A stretch of DNA of 49,670 nt. It comes from JAVKFF01 sp040226215. GTDB taxonomy: Bacteria; Pseudomonadota; Alphaproteobacteria; DSM-16000; Inquilinaceae. Under the pieces are notes generated by a model that ran no database searches, had not been told where the DNA came from, and worked only from the letters and a program-made list of their open reading frames with translations. Made by a program: the position numbers and the translations under genes. The stretch spans positions 1-49,670 of the forward strand of contig JAVKFF010000017.1 of NCBI GenBank assembly GCA_040226215.1. Reading direction: 5' to 3'. Positions 9,983 through 18,120 of this stretch are shown in pieces (position 1 is the stretch's first letter; each line of letters begins with the position of its first letter).

Positions 9983-10540
9983 CTAGACCTGCATGATCTC
10001 GGCTTCTTTGGCCGAAAGCAGGGCATCGATCTCCTTGATTGTGTCGTCGGTCAGGCGCTGCACCTCATCGGACTGGCGCTTGTGCTCGTCCTGGCTGATG
10101 TCGCCATCCTTCTCCAGCTTCTTCAGCTGGTCCATGCCGTCGCGCCGCACATTGCGCACCGCCACCCGTGTCTGCTCGGCGTATTTGCCGGCGATGCGGC
10201 TCAGTTCCCGGCGCCGCTCCTCGTTGAGCTCGGGGATCGGCACGCGGACCGAGCCGCCGTCCGTCATCGGATTGAGCCCCAGTCCGGAGTCACGGATCGC
10301 CTTTTCGACCGCCTTCACCAGGCTGCCATCCCAGACCTGGACGCTCAGCATGCGCGGCTCCGGCACGCCGACCGTGCCGACCTGGTTCAGCGGCATCTGT
10401 GTGCCGTAGGCGTCGACCATCACCGGCTCCAGCAGGTTCGGGCTCGCCCGGCCCGTACGCAGGCCCCCGAACTCGCTCTTCAACGTCTCCACCGCCCCGT
10501 GCATGCGGCGGTTCAGGTCCTTCAGGCTGAATCCCGCCAT
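9983..10540 (-). CDS. frr: Ribosome recycling factor
   Basis: Splits the post-termination ribosome together with EF-G. The 185-residue length equals that of E. coli RRF. A three-helix bundle encloses a small beta domain; the characteristic segments are LRTGRASPNLLEPVMVDAYG near the N-terminus and RIAGKYAEQTRVAVRNVRRD later. The ATG at 10540 is chosen because GGGAG sits 5 bases upstream; an in-frame GTG at 10552 would consume that ribosome-binding site. It follows pyrH by 120 bases, a gap that holds a GC-rich hairpin, and leads into uppS. Confidence 0.96.
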   Translation of the reverse strand: MAGFSLKDLNRRMHGAVETLKSEFGGLRTGRASPNLLEPVMVDAYGTQMPLNQVGTVGVPEPRMLSVQVWDGSLVKAVEKAIRDSGLGLNPMTDGGSVRVPIPELNEERRRELSRIAGKYAEQTRVAVRNVRRDGMDQLKKLEKDGDISQDEHKRQSDEVQRLTDDTIKEIDALLSAKEAEIMQV

Positions 10541-10622
10541 GATCTCCCTCACCTCTTCTGGTTCTTGTCGCCGGTCTCCGCCGCCACCGGTTCTCGCGCC
10601 GGACTTTTCTCTGGAACCGGGC

Positions 10623-10648
10623 GACGCCGTCCGGGACGGAATCGCGTC
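10623..10648 (-). other. Hairpin in the pyrH-frr gap
   Basis: GACGC and GCGTC at the ends (10623-10648) enclose CCGTC-CCG-GACGG, forming two stacked GC stems in the 120-base gap between pyrH and frr. No T-run follows, so it is more likely an RNA-stability or processing structure than a full terminator. Confidence 0.3.
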
Positions 10649-10660
10649 CGGCGCGCCATT

Positions 10661-11380
10661 CTAGTCCCGAATGATCGTGAAATCGCCATCGCCGCACACC
10701 ACGTCGGCCAGCGCACGCTCCCGGTGCAGGGAGAAGACAACGATCGGAATATGGTTTTCTCTGGCCAGCGAGATCGCCGAGTGGTCCATCACCCGCAGGT
10801 CGCGGGCCAGCACGTCGAGATAGGTCAGGCTGTCATAGCGCTTGGCGTCAGGGTTCTTGCGCGGATCGCTGTCGTACACGCCATCCACCTGGGTGCCCTT
10901 CAGGAGGGCGTCGCAGGCCATTTCCGAGGCGCGCAGCGCCGCCGCGGTGTCGGTGGTGAAGAAGGGATTGCCGGTGCCGGCGGCGAAGATCACCACGCGC
11001 CCCTTCTCCATGTGCCGCATCGCCCGGCGACGGATATAGGGTTCGCAGATGGTCGACATGGGGATCGCCGAGAGCACGCGGGTCGGCACATCGATCTTTT
11101 CCATGGCGCTCTGCATGGCCAGCGAGTTTATCACCGTCGCCAGCATGCCCATGTAGTCGGCGCTCGCCCGCTCCATGCCGCTGGCGGCACCACTGACACC
11201 ACGGAAGATGTTGCCGCCGCCGACCACGATGCAGATCTCCGTGCCGGCGCCGTGAACCGCCTTCACCTCGCTGGCGAGACGGTCCGCCGTGCCCGGGTCG
11301 ATGCCATAGTCCTGCCGCCCCATCAGCGCCTCCCCCGAAAGCTTGAGGAGAACCCTGCGAAAGCGCGGCTGGCTGGACAT
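10661..11380 (-). CDS. pyrH: Uridylate kinase
   Basis: Phosphorylates UMP to UDP, feeding pyrimidine nucleotide and UDP-sugar synthesis. The 239-residue protein is an amino-acid-kinase fold enzyme, the bacterial UMP kinase type unrelated to eukaryotic UMP/CMP kinase. The N-terminal nucleotide-binding strand reads RVLLKLSGEALMG and the glycine-rich loop is VVGGGNIFRG. GTGNPFFTTDTAAALRA and the KGTQVDGVYDSDP segment are also diagnostic. It follows tsf by 67 bases and precedes frr. The rpsB-tsf-pyrH-frr order is near-universal in Proteobacteria. Confidence 0.97.
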   Translation of the reverse strand: MSSQPRFRRVLLKLSGEALMGRQDYGIDPGTADRLASEVKAVHGAGTEICIVVGGGNIFRGVSGAASGMERASADYMGMLATVINSLAMQSAMEKIDVPTRVLSAIPMSTICEPYIRRRAMRHMEKGRVVIFAAGTGNPFFTTDTAAALRASEMACDALLKGTQVDGVYDSDPRKNPDAKRYDSLTYLDVLARDLRVMDHSAISLARENHIPIVVFSLHRERALADVVCGDGDFTIIRD

Positions 11381-11447
11381 CTAGTCGTTCCCGTCTGGTT
11401 GCGCCGGTCCTGCGGCCGGTGAGCTCTGGTCCGTGGTCTTCGGCACC

Positions 11448-12374
11448 TCAGTGCTTGAGGGTGGCGGCGACCTCCGCGGCGAAGTCGCTTTCTTCCTTCT
11501 CGATCCCCTCGCCCAGATTGATGCGCGCGAAGCCGGTCAGCTTGACCGGCGCGCCCAGCTCCTTGCCCTTGGCCTCCACAGCCTTGGCCACCTTGCTTTC
11601 GCCGTCGATCACAAAGACCTGCTCCAGCAGGACCACCTCCTCGTAATACTTGCGCAGCCGACCCTCAACCATCTTCTCGATGATGTTCTCGGGCTTGCCG
11701 GAGGCGCGCGCCTGCTCGCTCAGCACCTCGCGCTCGCGGTTCAGCGACTCGGCGTCGACATCCTCGATCGACAACGCCTCCGGCCGGGCCGCGGCGATAT
11801 GCATGGCGATCTGACGGCCGAAGGCCTCCAGCGCGTCCTTGTCGGCGGTCGATTCCAGGCCGACCAGCACGCCGATCTTGCCCAGCCCGTCGCTGACTGC
11901 GGCGTGGACATAGCCGGCCACGACACCGTTCTGGACCGTGAGCGCCGCCGAGCGTCGCAGACTCATATTCTCGCCGATGGTGGCGATCAGGTTGGTCAAC
12001 TCGCCTTCGACGGTGCGGCCGGTGCCGGGATAATCGGCGGCCTTCAACGTCTCGACATCGCCATCGGCAGCGATCGACAAGGACGCCAGCGTGCGCACGA
12101 AGTTCTGGAAGGCGTCGTTGCGGGCGACGAAATCGGTCTCGGAATTGACCTCGACCACCGCACCCCGTGGGCCGTCGATGGCGATGCCCACCAGGCCTTC
12201 GGTCGCGGCGCGACCGGCCTTCTTGGCAGCGGCCGCCAGGCCCTTGGTGCGCAGCCAGTCGACCGCGGCCTCGATGTCGCCGGCGGTTTCGCTCAACGCC
12301 TTCTTGCAGTCCATCATGCCGGCGCCGGTTTTCTCACGCAGCTCCTTCACGAGCGCGGCCGTGATCTCCGCCAT
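11448..12374 (-). CDS. tsf: Elongation factor Ts
   Basis: Nucleotide exchange factor that regenerates EF-Tu-GTP. The 308-residue protein opens with a UBA-like domain (residues 1-55, with the signature KELREKTGAGMMDCKKAL). Next is the EF-Tu-contacting segment SETDFVARNDAFQNF, close to the conserved TDFV motif. Two core subdomains and the coiled-coil region complete it. It lies 113 bases after rpsB; that gap holds a strong hairpin that could set the tsf:rpsB expression ratio. Confidence 0.97.
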   Translation of the reverse strand: MAEITAALVKELREKTGAGMMDCKKALSETAGDIEAAVDWLRTKGLAAAAKKAGRAATEGLVGIAIDGPRGAVVEVNSETDFVARNDAFQNFVRTLASLSIAADGDVETLKAADYPGTGRTVEGELTNLIATIGENMSLRRSAALTVQNGVVAGYVHAAVSDGLGKIGVLVGLESTADKDALEAFGRQIAMHIAAARPEALSIEDVDAESLNREREVLSEQARASGKPENIIEKMVEGRLRKYYEEVVLLEQVFVIDGESKVAKAVEAKGKELGAPVKLTGFARINLGEGIEKEESDFAAEVAATLKH

Positions 12375-12440
12375 GGTCTTCCCGTCCTTCGTTTCGATCG
12401 TGTCGTCACATGCCCGTCAGGTCAGACAGGCTCCATAAGA

Positions 12441-12465
12441 ACCGGGCGGCTCGTGGCCGCCCGGT
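12441..12465 (-). terminator. Intercistronic terminator or attenuator between rpsB and tsf
   Basis: A perfect 10-base stem, ACCGGGCGGC (12441-12450) with GCCGCCCGGT (12456-12465), encloses a 5-base loop. In the direction of transcription it is followed by TCTTATGG, a short T-rich stretch. Position and strength suggest partial termination between S2 and EF-Ts. Confidence 0.5.
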
Positions 12466-12487
12466 CGAAGTCGAACCGCGTGCCGGC

Positions 12488-13423
12488 TCAGGCCGCCTCG
12501 CCCGCGTTCTTCTTGCCCGTACCGTCCTCGCCGCCGGCTTCCTCGGCATCCGGCGTGCCGGTCGCGGTCTCCTCGGACGGCGCTTCCTCAGCGGGCGCCG
12601 CTTCGGCTGACGCGTTCTCGGCAGCGGTGTTCTCGGCGGGCGCTTCCTCGACAGGGAGTTCCTCGGCGACGCTCTCCTCCGGCACCTGCTCGGCCGGCTG
12701 CTCCAGTCCGCCGATATCGGTGCCCGAGGCGACCAGCTCTGCCTCGATGCCGGACAGCACGGCCTGGCTCATCAGCTCGCAGTACAGGTCGATGGCCCGC
12801 AGCGCGTCGTCATTGCCCGGCACCGGAAAATCGATGCCGTCGGGGTTGGAGTTGCTGTCGACGACCGCGACCACCGGAATGCCCAGCTTGTTGGCCTCCT
12901 GGACGGCGATCGACTCCTTGTTGGTGTCGATCACGAAGATCAGGTCGGGCAGGCCGCCCATCTCCCGGATCCCGCCCAGCGCCAGCTCCAGCTTGTCGCG
13001 TTCGCGCTGCCGGTCGAGCAGTTCGCGCTTGGTCAAGCCTTGGACGCCGGCGGACAGCAGCTCGTCCAGCTCCTTCAGGCGCTTGATCGACTGGGAGATG
13101 GTCTTCCAGTTGGTCAGCATGCCGCCGAGCCAGCGGTGGTTGACGAAGTACTGGCCACAGCGCCGCGCGGCATCGGCGATGCGCTCCTGTGCCTGGCGCT
13201 TGGTGCCGACGAACAGCACGCGGCCGTTGTTCGAGACGACCTCGCGCACGGCCTCCAGCGCCCGGCCCAGCATCGGCACCGTCTGCTCGAGGTTGATGAT
13301 GTGCACGCCGTTGCGCACGCCGAAGATGAAGGGCGCCATCTTCGGATTCCAGCGACGGGTGTGGTGGCCAAAGTGAACGCCCGCTTCCAGGAGCTGGCGC
13401 ATGGTGAATGTCGGCGTCATCAT
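12488..13423 (-). CDS. rpsB: 30S ribosomal protein S2 with long acidic C-terminal tail
   Basis: Small-subunit ribosomal protein that joins late and helps recruit S1. The S2 core covers residues 1 to about 240: MRQLLEAGVHFGHHTRRWNP, then NHRWLGGMLTNWKTI, then LPDLIFVIDTNKE, then GIPVVAVVDSNSNPDGID. Residues 241-311 are an added low-complexity tail of Glu, Ala and Pro with repeated PAEE/APAE units and few basic residues, so the protein is about 70 residues longer than E. coli S2. The start is the ATG at 13423 (a second ATG follows directly), with GGAGAAAG about 12 bases upstream. The frame stays open for 99 codons further upstream, but that part is not S2-like. Confidence 0.95.
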   Translation of the reverse strand: MMTPTFTMRQLLEAGVHFGHHTRRWNPKMAPFIFGVRNGVHIINLEQTVPMLGRALEAVREVVSNNGRVLFVGTKRQAQERIADAARRCGQYFVNHRWLGGMLTNWKTISQSIKRLKELDELLSAGVQGLTKRELLDRQRERDKLELALGGIREMGGLPDLIFVIDTNKESIAVQEANKLGIPVVAVVDSNSNPDGIDFPVPGNDDALRAIDLYCELMSQAVLSGIEAELVASGTDIGGLEQPAEQVPEESVAEELPVEEAPAENTAAENASAEAAPAEEAPSEETATGTPDAEEAGGEDGTGKKNAGEAA

Positions 13424-13561
13424 GATGCTTGGTCTTTCTCCGGTTGTTCCGCCGCGCGCTGAGGTCCTCGAGGGCCGCATCGACCCTTCTCGGACACCGG
13501 ATCGGCCGGACCGGGATGTCTCCCCGGCGCGGCCACGCCCGCGTGTGGATTTAGTCATCTG

Positions 13562-13578
13562 CGTCGTCATGGACGACG
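13562..13578 (-). other. Perfect 7-base hairpin at the start of the rpsB leader
   Basis: CGTCGTC (13562-13568) and GACGACG (13572-13578) form a perfect stem with a 3-base loop, beginning about 7 bases after the predicted -10 box of rpsB. It would sit at or near the 5' end of the mRNA, where it could protect the transcript or bind S2. The regulatory role is inference. Confidence 0.35.
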
Positions 13579-13584
13579 GGCGGC

Positions 13585-13613
13585 TACTTAGACGTCGAGC
13601 GCCCCGAATGCAA
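13585..13613 (-). promoter_or_regulatory. Predicted sigma-70 promoter of the rpsB operon
   Basis: Read on the minus strand, TTGCAT (13613-13608) and TAAGTA (13590-13585) are spaced by 17 bases. They lie about 160 bases upstream of the S2 start codon in an otherwise gene-free stretch, and no other comparable pair was seen there. Confidence 0.45.
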
Positions 13614-13825
13614 GCCCACCATCGGGCATGGCCGCCATCCGTCGGTGGCGCATGGCCGGTGTCGACGACAACGGGCCGATCCCGGGTCTGCGGCGCAACA
13701 CTTCCTGCTGCACCGCGCACGGGATGACGAAGAAATCAAGGGAACTCCCGGAACCGCAGGCGAAGCCGAGGATATCCGGGACCGGCCGGTCGTCTTCACC
13801 ACCCGCCCGCGTTCTCCGCCGCCCG

Positions 13826-16800
13826 CTAGATCACGCGCACATCGTCGATGCCCGGCAGGCTCTTGATGGCCTTGAGGATACCGGGCCCGATCGCGAAGCG
13901 CTCCTTGGGCTCGATCTCGACCTCGCTGTCGGGACCGTGGCGGACGATGAAGCTGACGCGCCCCCGGCCCTTGCCCTCGCGGTCGAGGACCGAGCGCACA
14001 TGCTCGATCTCCGCGGCGTCGCCGATGAAGACCTGCAGCGCCATGCCCGCCTGCTTCACCGCCTCGTCGAGCGGCGAGATCTCCTGCACCGTCAGCCGCC
14101 ATTCTTCATCGCGCGCCTGCACGTCGACGGTCGCCATGACCGGGGTGCCGGTCTCCAGGAATGCCCGGGCCATCACCAGCGTCTCGGCGAACAGGGTGAC
14201 CTCGAACAAACCCGCGGCGTCGGAAAGCTGGACGAAGGCCATGCGGTTGCCGGTCTTGGTCACCATCTCGCGCTTGCCGACGACAATGCCGGCGAGGCGG
14301 ATCGAGGTACGCCCGGCGCGGAACTGGGCACCGATCTGGTCCGAGGCAACGATGCCGACGCGCCTCGTCGGGTAGTTGTCGATGGGATGGGCGGAGAGGT
14401 AGAAGCCGACCGCCTCGAACTCCTGGCGCAGCTTCTCCATGGGCTCCCATTCATCGACCACCGGCAGGCGCGGCCGGTCCGCCTGGCTCAGGTCGCCGCC
14501 GCCGAACAGGCTCGACTGGCCGCTCTCCCGCTCCGCCGCCTGGGTCTGGCCGTGACGCACGAGGGTGTCCATCCCCTGGGCGAGCTGCGCCCGATTGTCC
14601 CAGAGACTGTCGAAGGCGCCGGCCTTCACCAGGTTCTCCATCTGCCGCTTGTTGAGGACTCCCGCCGGCAGGCGCGATACCATGTCGAAGACGTCCTTGA
14701 ACGACCCGCCTTCCCGGCGGATGCGCACCAGCGCGTTCATCGCCTCCACGCCGACGCCTTTCAGCGCCCCCAGCGCGTAGCGGATTGCGCGGGTCGGAAT
14801 ACCGTCGATCTCGATCGTCTCCACCGAGAACACGGCATCGGACGCATTCACGTCCGGCGGCAGCAGCCTGATCTTCAGCCGGTCGAGCTCCTGTTTGAAG
14901 ATCGACAGCTTGTCGGTGTTGTGCATGTCCAGCGTCATCGACGCGGCCATGAACTCGACCGGGTAGTTCGCCTTCAGATAACCGGTCTGGTAGGCGACCA
15001 TGGCGTAGGCGGCGGCGTGCGCCTTGTTGAAGCCGTAGCCGGCGAACTTCTCGATCTGGTCGAAGATCTGCTCGCCCTGCGACCTGTCGACACCGTTCTC
15101 CGCCGCGCCCCTGGCGAAGATCGCCTTCTGGGCATCCATTTCCGCCTTGATCTTCTTGCCCATCGCCCGGCGCAGCAGGTCCGCGCCACCAAGCGTGTAG
15201 CCGGCCAGCAGCTGGGCGGCCTGCATCACCTGTTCCTGGTAGACCATGATCCCATAGGTCTCCTTCAGGATCGGCTCCAGCTTGGGATGCATGTAGTCGG
15301 GCCGGGAGCGGCCGTGCTTGTTCTCGATGAAGGTCGGGATGTTGTCCATCGGCCCCGGGCGGTAGAGCGCCACCAGTGCGATGATGTCCTCGAACAGCGT
15401 CGGTCGCATGTTGCGCAGCACGTCGCGCATGCCGCTCGATTCCAGCTGGAAGACGCCGGTGGTCGCCGCGCTCGACAGCATGTCGAAGGTGCCCGCGTCG
15501 TCGAGTGGGATCTGCTCGAGCACCAGCGGCGGCTCCGGCCGCCCCTGGTCGCGTCCGTTGATCAGGTCGACCGCCTGCCGCAGCACGGTCAGGGTCTTCA
15601 GGCCCAGGAAGTCGAACTTCACCAGCCCCGCCTGCTCGACATACTTCATGTTGAACTGGGTCACCGGCATGGGCGAGCGCGGATCGCGGTAGAGCGGCAC
15701 CAGCTGATCGAGGCGCCGGTCGCCGATCACCACGCCTGCCGCATGGGTCGAGGCGTGGCGATAAAGCCCCTCAAGCTTCAGCGCGATGTCGATCAGGTGG
15801 CGCACCGTCTCGTCCTCGTCGCGCATCTGCCGCAGCTGGGGCTCGCCCTCGATCGCCTGGCTCAGCGTTACCGGATTGGCCGGATTGTTGGGCACCAGCT
15901 TGCAGATGCGGTCGACCTGGCCATAGGGCATCTGCAGGACCCGTCCGACATCGCGCAACACAGCGCGGGCCTGCAGCTTTCCGAAGGTGATGATCTGGGC
16001 CACCTTGTCGCTGCCGTACTTGCCCTGCACATAGGCGATCACCTCGTCGCGGCGGTCCTGGCAGAAGTCGATGTCGAAATCCGGCATCGACACGCGCTCG
16101 GGGTTGAGGAAGCGCTCGAAAACGAGGCCGAACCGGATCGGGTCGAGGTCCGTGATTGTCAGCGACCAGGCGACGACCGAGGCGGCGCCCGAGCCACGGC
16201 CGGGGCCCACCGGGATGCCCTCGCCCTTCGCCCACTGGATGAAGTCGGCGACGATCAGGAAATAGCCGGGAAAGCCCATCTCGGTGATGACGCCAAGCTC
16301 GTAGTCGAGCTGGTCGAAATACCGCTTCTCCTTCGCCGCCCGTTCCGCCTCGGACATCGTGTCGGTCACCACGTGGTCGGCCAACCGCTTGCGCAATCCC
16401 GCCTCCGACTGGGCGCGCAGTTCCTCCGCCTCCGTCCGTCCGGCGACAGTCGGGAAGGCCGGCAGGATGGGCTTGCGCTTCTCCGGCATTACCGCGCAGC
16501 GCCGGGCGATGACCATGGTGTTGGCGATGGCCTCGGGCAGGTCGCGGAACAGCGCCGTCATCTCGTCGGGCGATTTGAAGCGGTGATGCGGGGTCACCCG
16601 CCGCCGGTCGTTCTGAGCGACGTAGCTGCCTTCCGCGATGCACAGCAGCGCGTCGTGCGCCTCGTACATGTCGGCATCGGCGAAGAAGCAGTCATTGGTG
16701 GCGACCAGCGGCACGCGGTGCGTGTAGGCGAGATCCAGCATGGCGGTCTCCGTCTGCCGCTCCTCCGCCATGCCGTGACGCATGATCTCCATGTAGAGCC

Positions 16801-17308
16801 GGTCGCCGAAGATCGCCTTCAAGTCCAGCAGCGCGGCCTCCGCCGCTTCGGGCTGCTGGTCGATCAGGCAGCGTCCCACCGGCCCGCCCGGACCGCCAGT
16901 CAGGCAGATCAGTCCCGCCCCCCGCGACTCGAGGTCGGCCAGGTCCACCCGAGGCTCCTCGCCCACCGGCGTCTCCAGGAAGGCCTTGCTCACCAGCGCC
17001 ATCAGGTTCTCGTAACCGGTATCGTCCTTGGCCAGCAGGACGACGCGGTCGGGCGGCAGTGGCCGGCCGTTGCGTGCCTGGCCCGCGCGCACCAGGCCCA
17101 GAACCGTTCCGGTGATCGGCTGGATGCCGGCCTCCGACGCCGCCAGGGCGAATTCCAGGCTGCCGAACAGGTTGCCGGTGTCGGTCACCGCCACCGCCGG
17201 CATGGCGTGCCTCTGGCAGAGCGCGATCAGTTCCTTCAGCCGGAGCGCGCCTTCGGACAGTGAATAGGCGCTGTGCACGCGCAGATGGACGAAGTCGGCA
17301 TGGGGCAT
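13826..17308 (-). CDS. dnaE: DNA polymerase III alpha subunit
   Basis: Replicative DNA polymerase, the catalytic subunit of the holoenzyme. The 1160-residue protein has the DnaE1 layout. An N-terminal PHP domain starts at FVHLRVHSAYSLSEGA. The polymerase palm carries the metal-binding aspartates in MPDFDIDFCQDRRDEV. The fingers, with GYGFNKAHAAAYA, follow. Next come helix-hairpin-helix and beta-clamp-binding regions, an OB fold and the C-terminal tau-binding region. The start at 17308 (MPHADFVHLRVHS) removes an unconserved upstream extension. It follows lolC-lolD, a frequent alphaproteobacterial arrangement. A 1211-residue open frame on the opposite strand is a shadow. Confidence 0.97.
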   Translation of the reverse strand: MPHADFVHLRVHSAYSLSEGALRLKELIALCQRHAMPAVAVTDTGNLFGSLEFALAASEAGIQPITGTVLGLVRAGQARNGRPLPPDRVVLLAKDDTGYENLMALVSKAFLETPVGEEPRVDLADLESRGAGLICLTGGPGGPVGRCLIDQQPEAAEAALLDLKAIFGDRLYMEIMRHGMAEERQTETAMLDLAYTHRVPLVATNDCFFADADMYEAHDALLCIAEGSYVAQNDRRRVTPHHRFKSPDEMTALFRDLPEAIANTMVIARRCAVMPEKRKPILPAFPTVAGRTEAEELRAQSEAGLRKRLADHVVTDTMSEAERAAKEKRYFDQLDYELGVITEMGFPGYFLIVADFIQWAKGEGIPVGPGRGSGAASVVAWSLTITDLDPIRFGLVFERFLNPERVSMPDFDIDFCQDRRDEVIAYVQGKYGSDKVAQIITFGKLQARAVLRDVGRVLQMPYGQVDRICKLVPNNPANPVTLSQAIEGEPQLRQMRDEDETVRHLIDIALKLEGLYRHASTHAAGVVIGDRRLDQLVPLYRDPRSPMPVTQFNMKYVEQAGLVKFDFLGLKTLTVLRQAVDLINGRDQGRPEPPLVLEQIPLDDAGTFDMLSSAATTGVFQLESSGMRDVLRNMRPTLFEDIIALVALYRPGPMDNIPTFIENKHGRSRPDYMHPKLEPILKETYGIMVYQEQVMQAAQLLAGYTLGGADLLRRAMGKKIKAEMDAQKAIFARGAAENGVDRSQGEQIFDQIEKFAGYGFNKAHAAAYAMVAYQTGYLKANYPVEFMAASMTLDMHNTDKLSIFKQELDRLKIRLLPPDVNASDAVFSVETIEIDGIPTRAIRYALGALKGVGVEAMNALVRIRREGGSFKDVFDMVSRLPAGVLNKRQMENLVKAGAFDSLWDNRAQLAQGMDTLVRHGQTQAAERESGQSSLFGGGDLSQADRPRLPVVDEWEPMEKLRQEFEAVGFYLSAHPIDNYPTRRVGIVASDQIGAQFRAGRTSIRLAGIVVGKREMVTKTGNRMAFVQLSDAAGLFEVTLFAETLVMARAFLETGTPVMATVDVQARDEEWRLTVQEISPLDEAVKQAGMALQVFIGDAAEIEHVRSVLDREGKGRGRVSFIVRHGPDSEVEIEPKERFAIGPGILKAIKSLPGIDDVRVI

Positions 17309-17424
17309 GGGCGAGGCGCGTCCCGGTGCGACGGGGATTGGAATCGGTGAGCCGCTACCCTGACAGGATTCGCTCCCGACCATAACCGCCGAGGCCGGTC
17401 ATCGGCTGTGGAAAACGGGGACGG

Positions 17425-18120
17425 TCAGGCGATGCGGCCGTCGCGGATCTCCACCGTGCGGTCCATGCGCGCGGCAAGCGCCAGGTTGTGCGTGGCCAGC
17501 AGCGCGCCCGTCCCGCTGTCGTGCACCAGCGCCTGCAGGATGGCGAACACCTCGTCGGCGGTATGCTCGTCCAGGTTCCCCGTCGGCTCGTCGGCCAGCA
17601 ACAGGCGGGGTGAATTGGCCAGCGCCCGGGCAATGGCGACGCGTTGCTGCTCGCCGCCCGACAGCTTGGCCGGCCGATGGGACAGCCGGTGCGACAGGCC
17701 GACCTGGTCGAGCAGGCTCTCCGCCCGTTCCCGCGCTGCGCGCTTGGTCGTGCCGGCGATGATCTGCGGCACCATCACGTTCTCCCGCGCGGTGAACTCG
17801 GAGAGCAGGTGGTGGAACTGGTAGATGAAGCCGATCTCGCTGCGTCTGAGCCGCGTGCGCTCCCGGTCCTTGAGCCCGCTCACGTCCCGGCCGCCGATGA
17901 TCACCCGGCCGTCGGTCGGCGCATCGAGCAGGCCGGCGATCTGCAGAAGTGTCGACTTGCCCGACCCGCTGGGACCGACCAGCGCCACCATCTCGCCCGG
18001 CTCGATCGCCAGGTCCACGCCCTTCAGGACCTCGAGAGGCGCGCCCGGCTGTGGGTAGCTGCGCCGGAGTCCGGCGAGGCGCAGGATACTCACCTTCTCT
18101 CTCGCGGCAGCCTCATTCAT
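17425..18120 (-). CDS. lolD: Lipoprotein-releasing ABC transporter ATPase LolD
   Basis: ATPase of the LolCDE complex, which extracts outer-membrane lipoproteins from the inner membrane and hands them to LolA. The 231-residue protein has Walker A GPSGSGKST, the MacB/LolD-type Q-loop region FIYQFHHLLSEFTARENV, ABC signature LSGGEQQRVAIARAL, Walker B LLLADEPTGNLD and the switch His in ATHN. ATG at 18120 overlaps the lolC stop by 8 bases, so the two are translationally coupled. The FHHLLSEFTARENV segment separates LolD from FtsE and general MacB ATPases. Confidence 0.95.
   Translation of the reverse strand: MNEAAAREKVSILRLAGLRRSYPQPGAPLEVLKGVDLAIEPGEMVALVGPSGSGKSTLLQIAGLLDAPTDGRVIIGGRDVSGLKDRERTRLRRSEIGFIYQFHHLLSEFTARENVMVPQIIAGTTKRAARERAESLLDQVGLSHRLSHRPAKLSGGEQQRVAIARALANSPRLLLADEPTGNLDEHTADEVFAILQALVHDSGTGALLATHNLALAARMDRTVEIRDGRIA

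Larger units (their letters stand above)
13424..13825. other. 402-base gap between dnaE and rpsB: dnaE 3' end and rpsB leader
   Basis: No convincing gene is seen here. Going in the direction of transcription, the dnaE side has a weak inverted repeat (TCCCGG ... CCGGGA, flanking a GGCTTCGCC mini-hairpin) followed by a T-rich stretch, which may end dnaE. The rpsB promoter comes next, then a leader of about 155 bases that begins with a hairpin. A frame in phase with rpsB stays open through the leader, but its composition and lack of S2 similarity argue against translation. Confidence 0.5.

Noticed and set aside
13425..13720. N-terminal extension of S2 (99 extra codons in frame)
   Set aside because: The frame is open upstream, but it crosses the predicted promoter and leader, lacks S2 similarity, and the ATG at 13423 has a Shine-Dalgarno site.
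13628..17263. 1211-codon open frame antisense to dnaE
   Set aside because: Same cause: shadow of a GC-rich gene. There is no ribosome-binding site, signal or domain, and its translation has the His/Arg/Asp/Gln composition of other antisense frames here.
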